64,000 nt of DNA from Alitta virens (taxonomy: Eukaryota; Annelida; Polychaeta; Phyllodocida; Nereididae): NCBI GenBank assembly GCA_932294295.1, contig OW028581.1, forward strand, positions 13,304,162-13,368,161, in the 5' to 3' direction. The notes under the pieces were generated by a model that saw only the letters and a program-made list of their open reading frames with translations, was not told the origin of the DNA and searched no databases. The position numbers were made by a program, and so were the translations under genes. Below, in pieces: positions 8,720 to 17,565 of the stretch (within the stretch, counting starts at the first letter, position 1; the number at the start of each line of letters is the position of its first letter).

Positions 8720-9052
8720 CTAGCCTATTCTTAAATACATCTGTTTCAAGAGTCTGTATTTATCAGACATTTGCATAATCCAACAAGAATTTGGATTAGT
8801 TTGAATAGTAGTGGAAGCATAATTTTGAATGTTACGCTCCAAAATATTGAGTCTATGGGTTTGGATGAAATTATGACATTGACAGAGATTGGTTTGGTGG
8901 CTATTGGATTCGGTATAACTTAATACCGAGTTCAGAATGCAAACAAAAAGATTCACAAGGATTTTTGGATTAGGTTTTGTCTCAAATAATTCTTCATTTA
9001 ACAAAGCAATGTTCCAATCCAAATCATCACTCGTAGTACTCATAGTACTCAT
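8720..9052 (-). CDS. Unrecognised 110-residue protein overlapping the CARD gene
   Basis: This ORF starts at an ATG that overlaps the CARD stop codon as ATGA, so it appears to be the second cistron of a two-gene unit. The sequence is mixed hydrophilic and hydrophobic, with a central helix-like segment (ILVNLFVCILNSVL) and several Cys residues. It has no signal peptide and no domain I recognise. Its pairing with a death-fold protein suggests a related role, but that is inference. It could also be the second half of a longer CARD protein if the junction is recoded or spliced. Confidence 0.5.
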   Translation of the reverse strand: MSTMSTTSDDLDWNIALLNEELFETKPNPKILVNLFVCILNSVLSYTESNSHQTNLCQCHNFIQTHRLNILERNIQNYASTTIQTNPNSCWIMQMSDKYRLLKQMYLRIG

Positions 9053-9345
9053 ATCGATACTTTTGTGAATTCGTCTTCGAGATTGGTTAAGAGATTAGCT
9101 AGATCGGTTCTTTTTGTTTCCTTCAATGCGTTAAGGAAGGATGCGAATGCAGCGGGTCCTCGCATCTGTAGCAGAAATAAAAGGGAGTAATTTCGTTTCG
9201 ATGGTGGTTCTTCTAATATTTCAGTTACCATTTGCTGATTGAGAATTCCGTCTTGATAAAGAAATGAAAGCACTTCTGTACAAGGTACTTCTCTAACCAA
9301 AACTACAAAGTTCCTACGCAAAGCATCACGATCGCATCTGAGCAT
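9049..9345 (-). CDS. CARD-domain (death-fold) protein
   Basis: The 98-residue protein is essentially one caspase recruitment domain. Visible hallmarks are the N-terminal helix with RDALRRNFVVL, the LYQDGIL turn, a helix ending in R and leading to LLFLLQMRGP, and AFASFLNAL with a final leucine-rich helix. The RGP.AF..F..AL pattern is typical of the CARDs of caspase-2 and its adaptors. Such domains bind other CARDs through charged faces. A stand-alone viral CARD could block or redirect apoptotic or inflammasome-like complexes, which is inference. It has no caspase or NACHT part. It is first in an ATGA-overlapping pair and sits inside a Polinton. Confidence 0.85.
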   Translation of the reverse strand: MLRCDRDALRRNFVVLVREVPCTEVLSFLYQDGILNQQMVTEILEEPPSKRNYSLLFLLQMRGPAAFASFLNALKETKRTDLANLLTNLEDEFTKVSI

Positions 9346-10066
9346 TTTGAGGAAATGTTTCGAACTAAAAATATTTTATTTAGATAGAGCGCGTGGGGGT
9401 CGCGCTTGAGCAGGTTTGGGCACGCGCGCTCACGTGCGGTCACGCTTGAGCACGCTTAGGCACGCTTTTGGGTGCGCGCGCACGCTTGGACACGTGCGTC
9501 AAATGTGGACGCTAAATAATAACAAAAATGAGTCTTTTCAACCGTACGTCGAATGCGGGCTTTAAAATTCCTGCTAAATAACACCAAAAATGAGTCTTTT
9601 CAACTGTGCGTCGAATGAGGGAACTAAAATCCCTGCTAAATAATACCAAAAAAATGAGTAATTGTCTTTTTCAACCGTATGTTCAACTCTGTATTCAACC
9701 ATCCAGGTAAACCAACCATGCAGTAAACCAACCATAAATTGTTTTATGCACCTGTTTAAAATCGTAGCTTCTGGGGTTTCCCCCTGATAGGGTTTCTGTT
9801 AACCCTCCTAGTCGTGGTTTCATTGCAATTTACTCTAAGTCAACTTTCGTAGCTTCTGAATATATGGATGGGGTTTAATTGGGTGTGAAACAATCGTGGT
9901 ATCATTGCATTAAGATGAACTCGCGTATAGTTAAGCGTACTTTAAACAATAAACTTTGAAGTTGAGTAGTGTCACCTGGAAATGGAATATAAGGTCCAGA
10001 ATTTTTTCTAAATAGCATCACAATCTTCATAGACAGCAATAAGCATTTACATAACCACACTCTGAG
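9346..10066. promoter_or_regulatory. Divergent intergenic region with repeats
   Basis: The region lies between the CARD gene (minus) and a three-exon membrane gene (plus). From about 9380 to 9490 it is rich in CACGCTTG and GCGCGC motifs. From about 9503 to 9690 an imperfect unit of 60-65 bases containing CAAAAATGAGTC and TTTTCAAC occurs three times. Near 9941 it has the 20-base element also found at 6151. A bidirectional promoter is likely from the layout. Confidence 0.5.
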
Positions 10067-10800
10067 ATGAATTCTACTTGCAACTGCCCAGCAACTGATG
10101 TTAAACTTTTATACCTGGGGTATGCGATACTGGCAGGGATCATGCTAGTATTAAGCATTCAACTATTCGTAAGTGGAATTTAAACAATAATTCACCTCTC
10201 TAATTTTATGAATTTATATATAAATAGTTATGTTATAACGAATTAGTGGAATTTAACGGTGATATAAATTTATAGATAACTCGAATATCATTGCAATTTA
10301 CGGTTTTATAATGATATTTTTTCCCAATTTTTAGGGTGCAGCCAGGACAAAGAAAATTGTTCACTTTTGCGCTGAGAGGTTGTCAGCATTTACTCAAAAT
10401 GCATCGACGGAAACGGAGCAGTAAGTTTATTTTCACAAGTATTCTGGATAATTCTGTGTGTATTTATAACTATTACTCAATCATATAGAAAAATATCTCA
10501 AAAATAATCCTTTTTCTTTTCAGAAACCGAGACTTGGAAGGGAGCTATACCGGAGATGATTCCGTAAGGGGTAATACCCCGGTATTTACCATCCCAACCC
10601 TCCCAATCTCCCCATCCAACCCACACCGATGGAGTTTCCCTACTCTTCTCACTCCCGGTCCCAGATCCCCGGCTCGCTCCCCATCAGCTCACTCCCCATC
10701 GGCTCACTCCCCATCTCGTCGCTCCTCTACCCCACCCGCTATCGCCTACGTCCACGCCACCCAGACAAGAACCAAACGATACGCCGAATCGTCTTTATAA
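10067..10800 (+). CDS. Three-exon small single-pass membrane protein
   Basis: Inferred exons are 10067-10168, 10335-10420 and 10524-10800. Both introns have GTAAGT donors (10169, 10421) and good acceptors (TTTTTAG, TTTCTTTTCAG), and phases match to give about 154 residues. The short N terminus has a CNC motif and is followed by one transmembrane helix around residues 13-34. Exon 2 encodes a basic then Ser/Thr-rich stretch. Exon 3 encodes a Pro/Ser-rich tail with three SPSAHSP-like units and a basic end. No signal peptide is seen. Layout resembles the gene at 6608: a membrane helix plus an intron-separated Pro/Ser tail. Function is unknown. Confidence 0.6.
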
Positions 10801-10891
10801 ATACTGTTAATTTTATTTTATTCTTATTGCGAAAATTTGTGTTTTTTTTAATATTTATAATAAATTTTTTTAATATTTATAATAAATTTTT

Positions 10892-13800
10892 TTACCTGAA
10901 ATACTTCGTTCGTATCGGTTCTAATATTATATCTAAGGGTTTGGTTGAGATACCATCAGCTAATACTTCCCTTTTAGGATAAAAATAAGCGAATCCGGCT
11001 CTATTCTGTTGGTACGTGAAAATAGTATTACTTTTACTGATAAATCCTACATTGGTAGAGCTACGACTTTCCTTAGTCTCCAAAACGCTTTTAAATATTT
11101 CTAGAGGGTTTTTGACTCTGTTTTTGGATATACCTTTAGAACTAAACTTACAATGGTCTTTGTCGGCTACGATATAGGTTTTAGAACAGAGTCCATAGAA
11201 TATCTCACCTTCGTATTCACGTTTAAATAACCCGGGGCAACGATTATCATATTTAGTGTGTTCTGGGCAACAAGTTCTTGGAAACCAATGAGTTTCAGCA
11301 TCAACGTCTCTAACCGAACAATATCCATTTAACTTATGTTTATATTCATCTAAGAGTTCTGGTTTAATCACATCTTGCAATGTTTCCCCTGCTATTGAAA
11401 AGTAATTGCTGTCCGTATCCATCTGAAGCATTTGAAACTTATCTCTAGGAACGTATTTACAGAGAAAATCGTAATAGAATTCTAACATTCTTAACTTGGC
11501 ATATTGCAGAATGAAAAAACCTATTTGAATTGGTAAATCTAACTTAATCTTGTTTTTTTGAGATTCGATTTCATAAAATTCGTAATCATCGGAAAGTTGG
11601 GTCATGGATTTGAATCCTTTCTCGTTAGCTTTGAGGCAAGCCTCATTCTCACCTTCTACATATCTAACATCCGACTGCTTCAGTTTATTAAGGATAGTTG
11701 ATCCATAGGCGGAATTTCCTATAAGTTTTGATAAATCGGCAATTATTGATAAATCTGGATCTCTATCTCCCGCTCTCCTGGCCTCTGTCACATCGCTAAC
11801 AAATTCCTGAAAGCACTTCATTCTGTTATATTCTATGACTTGGTGAATTTTGGATACGACTAAACCGTGCTCTAAATACCATTTCAACAAAGGTGTAGCA
11901 AATAGCATTTTCCTAGCTTTCATTCCTCCTACCAACAGTCTTCTAGGTTTTGTATTCATTCCTGAATCACGAGCAAAATTTTGCATATGTTCACCTATTA
12001 CTTCGAATGGAATATCGGTAGTGCAAAATATCGGTGACATCTCACTAAAATATTCGTATGGTGTCAAGTTATCCGGCTGTTTGAAACCTTGTCCCCATTT
12101 TTCGGGGACTGCGATGTCTACTTCTACCATACCGAATAGTTCATCCCGTTTCACCGCTTCTAAAATTTCCTTTTCGTTCAGAGTTTTCTTATGTTTTTTG
12201 AAAAACTTGGGTCTTTGGTTTTCTACAAATTTTTGCAAGTCCGGAGTATCTTTAATCATTTTCAGAAATTTGCATTCCCATATTTCCTCAACTTCGTATC
12301 CTAACTTTTTGTAGTAGTTATTCCTATCTTGTCTTCTTTTCTGAGCGAGTAACCCTTTTTTCTTTTCTTTCTCAGATAAATTTTTATTCATTAGAGGACA
12401 ATCACCACCGTGATGGTGGAAATAGCAACCATCGTATTGATATATTTTAGTTATATTATTTGAACAAGATACTCCATCAGCAAAGAAACGACCATCTCTC
12501 TTTTCCTTATTTCCATTTCGTTTATGCCAAATCTTTAGATTTCTTTTATGACTTAAATAATCCATCCAATAGAACATGTTATCATATCTATCCCTCACCA
12601 CGGGTTTAAATTCATCTTTCGCGTGTCTTCTAATGAATGAACCCACTGGAAATTCTTTGCTGAAGGCATATAGATATAACGCATTAGCGTCATATCCTAT
12701 TATTCTCTTCACCCGATTATTACCACCCCGAATAAATGTCTTATCTCTCTGAGCTTGTCTGTGAAAAATAATAGAAGCTCCTCCAATTATATTCTGTAAA
12801 TAGGAGAAGTAAAGGTCAGAATTTTTTTGGTCAATCAGAGAAAAATAGGCACCATTTTTCTCTGCACTCTGAAAAACTAATTGCCTAGCAATTCCTGGGA
12901 CACTAATGGAGCTTTTGAAAATATCTATTCGCTTAACCTTATAAAAGTCTTGCAGCTTCATAACTGCTTTAACGAATGGTGTCACATCTAAATTATTATA
13001 CCATATAAGAAAATCTTTAAAACAACTCATATTTTCGCTCATCCAAACTGTTTTCAACCATTGGTAATTTTCAAATGTCTCCAGGACATTACATTGCTTT
13101 AGGTTAGAGTAGAACGCTTCGTACGGAGGTAATTCTGGATAATCTAACTTGGAGGGATCATCAAAAAATTCGTATGGAAAATATCCTTTCTGTTCTTGAA
13201 TTTTAAAAGCTTTTAAAAAGCTAGAATAACTCGTGCCCGGTGCTAAGTAGTTTATCACATCTAAGAATCTAAAACTCTCATTAGCAAGACAGGAGTATGA
13301 ACTGTTTTTCTTGACTATAAACTTGCGTTCTGAATTGTGCAATTCTAGACATCTAGCTATTTCTCTTTTGATTAAATTTATGTCATACTTTGCAGAGTTA
13401 AAACCTAAAACTGGAATCTGAGTGTAATAATGTTCGAATTCGTCAATCATGTTTTGGATTTTTGTACGCATTATGGTATTGAAGCTTTCTTTCTCATCTA
13501 CTTCAGTATTCCAAGTATTCAATTGAGATTCCAGTTCCTGCATTACAAAACTAAGTTTTTCTTGAACAAGCGCTTGCGCGGTTGATTGAATTCTAGTCAT
13601 ATATGCGAGCATTGCCTTCACAAGCGTCTCGCGATCTTGTTCGACAATACAGTGAGCTTCTTCAAAGTCTGGGACATTACTACAAATACTAACGCTAATT
13701 GGAATGTGCTCTGCTGTAATCATTGTATTTTCTACGGAATCATTCTCTATTTTTTTCAAATATGCCTCGAAATCGTAGACTATAAAATATTCGTAAAATC

Positions 13801-16288
13801 GTTCATCATTGGAGACATCTATTCCGAATTCTTCTAACTGCTCAAAAATATTTCGTTTCATATCGTAAAAACCACCCGGAAATTGATATTTCGTTGCTAA
13901 TGTACACGTTTGGCTGTGTCTTTTACATATGAAGAAAGTTTTGAAGTGTTTTTCACAGTTTGAGCATTGATATTTACTACAATATCTATTAATATCAGTG
14001 ATATATGATAAGTGATGCTGGTAAAGATTCAAATTCATACTGTTGACATATCTATGAGCTGATTTAAATATGGGGTGTGCAGTTTCATCTTCGTGTAAAG
14101 AAAATATGTTGACGTTTAACTGAAAAAATTTCTCAAAATCTGGAATTAACTGCAGGTCAACTCCTCCTTCCAAATCTTGCTCGCAAGCGTTTGCGAATTC
14201 TTGGTAATATTTGTGAACTTTCTCTTCGAAATGTTCGGTCTTTTTATATAGATCTCTGTGTTTGTGGAATGCTATGCATCTAAACAGACATAAGTTATCC
14301 TGAAATTTGTTTTGGTTCTTAAAACTATGCGTGAGGGACATAATTGATTTACTATTTCTGATATATTTGGGTAGTTCACCCGATCCTAACGGGAACCCTG
14401 TTGAAGTAATGTAGAATCTAACATTTGTTATAAGAACTAATTTCCACTTCGTGGAAGGCCTCTCTTTAGTAATATGTGCTGTAACGTCTATCTCAGTCAG
14501 TTGTTCTCTGAGCTTCTCTAAATCTGCTCTATTTGAAATGCTAATGGGTAGATCAAATAGGGGATCATTAGAATAGGCTTTGAAATAACGGTATTTTCCA
14601 GACTCGATATGTTGTAAAATGGATCCAAAAGATAGATTTAACTTGAAGGATTGGCTTTGGTCATCGAATATTTCGTTAGCAAAACCCATAAGGTCTTCAA
14701 TGCTGAAATCTTCAACTACTGGATAATTATAAAAGCTTTGCGGTTGCCCTAATTCGTGGTTATCATAAATGAATGAGTGGTATCTATTGTAAAATTCTTG
14801 CAATTTCTCATCTTCTAATGATACTATTTGAGCTCGACCTCTACCTCGTTGGAAATGAGAATCTCTTACATGAATATTTAATGAGTGTCTATCCTGAAAT
14901 TCCTCTAAACATCGTCTACATCTAATTCTATGATTTTTTTTGTGATAACTTTTATGGGCACTCAGGGCTCTTTCAGAGTTAAAAATCCTCCCACAAACTT
15001 CGCATAGCACATCTCGTGACTGAACGGTTGACTGAACAGGTGACTGAACAGGTGACTGAATGGTTGACTGAATGGTTGACTGAACACATGGCTGAACAAT
15101 TGCGGTTTGATTTGTTTGTACACTATTACAACTTCGTTTGCATGGTTGCACAGTGTTGTCAGTGTTGTGTGAATCAGTAAGTGTCCTTTTTCGAGTTTTT
15201 TTACAAATATGTTTTCCAAAACTTTTTTCTGATTTGAATATGGAGTGACATGAGTGACATTTAATTTCGCACGAGTGAGAATCATGAGCTAGGCTGTTGG
15301 TGAAAATTTTCTTACATTTTTGACAGTCAAACACTCCCTCACAAACTTTCATGTGTTCGGTTAATGAGGGTTTTTTCTTAAAAGTTTTGCAACAATTCGG
15401 ACACGAAAAAGTCTGCTGTGGTACCTGCGGTACCTGCGGTACCTGCGGTACCTGCGGTACCTGCAGACTTTGCAGTAGTTGGAGATCAGTTGGATTATTT
15501 TTTTGACTAATAAATTTGTGTTTTGTTCTCTTAGGAAGTTGACATTTAAGTTCGTGTCTTTGCTTTGCATAGAAACTTTGAAATTGTTTGTTACAGTGCT
15601 GACATTTCATCATTTCCTGACATTTATGTACACCGAATAAAGAAACTGAAGTAAATTGTGCATGACATTTTACGCATTTTTTGAATCCTGTACATTTCTT
15701 TTGATGGGTGTTCCTCTTAAAGCTAGTGGTGAAAGATTTACCACAAACATTGCAGTTATGCGGTAGTGGTTTTACTGGTTGTACTGGTTGTACTGGTTGA
15801 TTGAATTCAGGAAAAGGATCATGAGTGACTGTTTGAATTGGAATATTACCTTGGCAATTGCTTTGATGTAGTTCTTGAAAGACTCTATTGGTGAATTGTT
15901 TGAAACATTTTTGACAGTAAAGATGGTTGTTTAACTGCTGAAGTCTGCTTTGAATTTGTGCATCCCCAATCAGATTGTTTCTGTGTGCGAACTGTATTAA
16001 ATCTTGTTCATTTGTGAAATTTTGAATCATATGTGTGAAATCATCATATGCGGTTACCAGATAATTGCTACTGCTAGTGAATTGAGAAAGTCTATCTTTA
16101 ACTTGAGGGTCTTGGGTTAGATCGTTTCTATGAGCGAATAGCATTAAATCGTGCGAGTTTGTGAAATTTTGAAGCATTTGTTTAAAATCATTGTACACGC
16201 TGAGACCATTGTTACTTTGAAAATATTCATTGATCAAAGCGTCATCTCTGCTCTCTGCCATTTCAATGATGAGGAACAAGAGTACCAA
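10892..16288 (-). CDS. PolB: Protein-primed DNA polymerase B with zinc-finger array
   Basis: The 1,798-residue protein would replicate the element DNA. The C-terminal half has family B exonuclease motifs near residue 839 (VYDFEAY) and 963 (GFNSAKYD). Polymerase motif A is near 1200 (GYDANALYLYA), motif B near 1524 (IGNSAYG) and motif C near 1623 (MDTDS). After motif A lies an insertion with GCYFHHH and GYEVEEIWEC, like the nuclease-type insertion of other Maverick polymerases. The N-terminal third has two 38-residue repeats (about 30-120), then nine C2H2/C2HC-type fingers (about 124-480), with a tenth near 772. Around 660-760, NLCLFRC and a downstream HHLSYI resemble an OTU-like cysteine-protease fold, which is tentative. 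No breaks are seen. Confidence 0.93.
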   Translation of the reverse strand: MVLLFLIIEMAESRDDALINEYFQSNNGLSVYNDFKQMLQNFTNSHDLMLFAHRNDLTQDPQVKDRLSQFTSSSNYLVTAYDDFTHMIQNFTNEQDLIQFAHRNNLIGDAQIQSRLQQLNNHLYCQKCFKQFTNRVFQELHQSNCQGNIPIQTVTHDPFPEFNQPVQPVQPVKPLPHNCNVCGKSFTTSFKRNTHQKKCTGFKKCVKCHAQFTSVSLFGVHKCQEMMKCQHCNKQFQSFYAKQRHELKCQLPKRTKHKFISQKNNPTDLQLLQSLQVPQVPQVPQVPQVPQQTFSCPNCCKTFKKKPSLTEHMKVCEGVFDCQKCKKIFTNSLAHDSHSCEIKCHSCHSIFKSEKSFGKHICKKTRKRTLTDSHNTDNTVQPCKRSCNSVQTNQTAIVQPCVQSTIQSTIQSPVQSPVQSTVQSRDVLCEVCGRIFNSERALSAHKSYHKKNHRIRCRRCLEEFQDRHSLNIHVRDSHFQRGRGRAQIVSLEDEKLQEFYNRYHSFIYDNHELGQPQSFYNYPVVEDFSIEDLMGFANEIFDDQSQSFKLNLSFGSILQHIESGKYRYFKAYSNDPLFDLPISISNRADLEKLREQLTEIDVTAHITKERPSTKWKLVLITNVRFYITSTGFPLGSGELPKYIRNSKSIMSLTHSFKNQNKFQDNLCLFRCIAFHKHRDLYKKTEHFEEKVHKYYQEFANACEQDLEGGVDLQLIPDFEKFFQLNVNIFSLHEDETAHPIFKSAHRYVNSMNLNLYQHHLSYITDINRYCSKYQCSNCEKHFKTFFICKRHSQTCTLATKYQFPGGFYDMKRNIFEQLEEFGIDVSNDERFYEYFIVYDFEAYLKKIENDSVENTMITAEHIPISVSICSNVPDFEEAHCIVEQDRETLVKAMLAYMTRIQSTAQALVQEKLSFVMQELESQLNTWNTEVDEKESFNTIMRTKIQNMIDEFEHYYTQIPVLGFNSAKYDINLIKREIARCLELHNSERKFIVKKNSSYSCLANESFRFLDVINYLAPGTSYSSFLKAFKIQEQKGYFPYEFFDDPSKLDYPELPPYEAFYSNLKQCNVLETFENYQWLKTVWMSENMSCFKDFLIWYNNLDVTPFVKAVMKLQDFYKVKRIDIFKSSISVPGIARQLVFQSAEKNGAYFSLIDQKNSDLYFSYLQNIIGGASIIFHRQAQRDKTFIRGGNNRVKRIIGYDANALYLYAFSKEFPVGSFIRRHAKDEFKPVVRDRYDNMFYWMDYLSHKRNLKIWHKRNGNKEKRDGRFFADGVSCSNNITKIYQYDGCYFHHHGGDCPLMNKNLSEKEKKKGLLAQKRRQDRNNYYKKLGYEVEEIWECKFLKMIKDTPDLQKFVENQRPKFFKKHKKTLNEKEILEAVKRDELFGMVEVDIAVPEKWGQGFKQPDNLTPYEYFSEMSPIFCTTDIPFEVIGEHMQNFARDSGMNTKPRRLLVGGMKARKMLFATPLLKWYLEHGLVVSKIHQVIEYNRMKCFQEFVSDVTEARRAGDRDPDLSIIADLSKLIGNSAYGSTILNKLKQSDVRYVEGENEACLKANEKGFKSMTQLSDDYEFYEIESQKNKIKLDLPIQIGFFILQYAKLRMLEFYYDFLCKYVPRDKFQMLQMDTDSNYFSIAGETLQDVIKPELLDEYKHKLNGYCSVRDVDAETHWFPRTCCPEHTKYDNRCPGLFKREYEGEIFYGLCSKTYIVADKDHCKFSSKGISKNRVKNPLEIFKSVLETKESRSSTNVGFISKSNTIFTYQQNRAGFAYFYPKREVLADGISTKPLDIILEPIRTKYFR

Positions 16289-16617
16289 TCGCTTTTATGA
16301 TGGTGATTTCAATGCTGGCTTGCTGGTCTGCTGGCCTGCTGGCCTGCTGGCCTGCTGGCCCGCTACAGGATGGTGAGTTATTTATAGAAAATGACTTCAT
16401 CACAGCAGGGTGCAATGGATTTTCTATTTTTAGAATTGGGGGTTTCCTATGACGTGATGACTTTGACAGGTGTGCGATTTATTACCTACCCTTCCTTCAC
16501 ATAAGCTACCCTAGCTTCACCGAATGCATTGGAGTGTGAAATTTAATTACTACCCTACTTCATCCTGTTCTCCAAAAGACAATGGGTTTCCCTTTGATGT
16601 TGCTACCTTACTACCTC
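16289..16617. other. Candidate right terminal region of the Polinton
   Basis: Upstream of the polymerase start is a short CTGCTGGCC repeat (16,315-16,362). From about 16,470 to 16,617 there are scattered CTACC, TACCC and TACTACC units, and a TTCCCTTTGATG motif recurs just beyond. Such subrepeats are common in Polinton termini. The matching left terminus is outside the window, so the end is a guess. Confidence 0.3.
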
Positions 16618-17565
16618 CGTTTCACCAAAAGTCAAGTGGATTGTGCGGCTTCCCTTTGATGGCTGTAGAGCACCATCTTATACTACTATTATATGTCGAT
16701 AATAGTGTAGTTGTGCCTTTTTTTTTGGGGGGGGGGGGTTATGGCCATAAATAATATGGAATTATTTTACTACATTTTTGAGGGAAAATTGTGAAAAATT
16801 GATATTTTTCCAAAACACCCTCTCTCAACTACTGTTATGCCTACATGCATGCAATTTAGCAATGAAATGTCTAAATTATAGTACTTTCACTTTCTAAACC
16901 TCACTCTGGAATTCATGAAGCCTGATACTTCGTGTTTGCAATGATATGCATATGATTAAAGTTTCTATATAAGTCACCCTAGGGTTCTTGTGTCACAAAG
17001 TAAGACTCCGTGGGAACCGGCTGTGTATTTTGGATGTGCTGAATCCAAAAATGGTTGTTGCAATTGTTTTCAAGCGCTCCTTCTATGGGAAAATCAAGAT
17101 GGCCACCAACATGGCTGCGCAGCACACAAAAATGGCCCTATTTTTGTTTCCAATGATACCAGAGTGGTTTAATATTATTGTTTTACTACTTTTTGGTACT
17201 CAAATGATAGACAGGGTTAATGGTTTTAGTTAGGCTATGATGACGTAGCCATTATCAATATTTGGGATATATTGGCACTCCATACATGGACTAAAATTAG
17301 CAGAATGTACATGAAGAAGTTTCCAGTACTGCTAAAAAAACTTTCAATATTCTTTGAGACTTATTAGTGTTTTAAATTCAGAGGATATTAAGCTAAGTAG
17401 CTCACACAATGAATTTTGGTTGTCATGGAAACATCAAGTTGGGTGAACAAAGAAAGTTCATAACGTGTGAACCACAAAATGATCAAGCAAATCTTTTTTC
17501 CGTAATAAATAGTGTTATGATCGGAGTACAAATGTCCAATATTGTAGAATCGTAGTCACCTTTAT
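16618..17565. other. Non-coding flank, no gene seen
   Basis: The stretch has a T/G homopolymer run near 16,720, short frames of fewer than 85 codons without features, and no repeat longer than a few units. I see nothing else in it. Confidence 0.4.

Larger units (their letters stand above)
1..16617. mobile_element. Maverick/Polinton (adintovirus-like) element, left end outside the window
   Basis: The block contains the diagnostic Polinton set: retroviral-type integrase, penton-like and double-jelly-roll capsid proteins, adenain-type protease and protein-primed PolB. Capsid and integrase genes read rightward and PolB reads leftward from the right side. An ORF already open at base 2 shows that the element continues left of the window, so the left terminal inverted repeat and any packaging ATPase would be there. 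The right end is uncertain. A stretch rich in CTACC-type subrepeats ending near 16,617 is the best candidate, but it cannot be tested without the left repeat. All core ORFs in the window are open, so the copy could be recent. Confidence 0.85.

Noticed and set aside
10629..10982. 117-codon plus-strand frame
   Set aside because: It is out of frame with exon 3 of the three-exon gene and runs into A/T-rich DNA and the antisense polymerase end.
11850..12314. 154-codon plus-strand frame
   Set aside because: It lies fully antisense within the polymerase gene and has no recognisable features.
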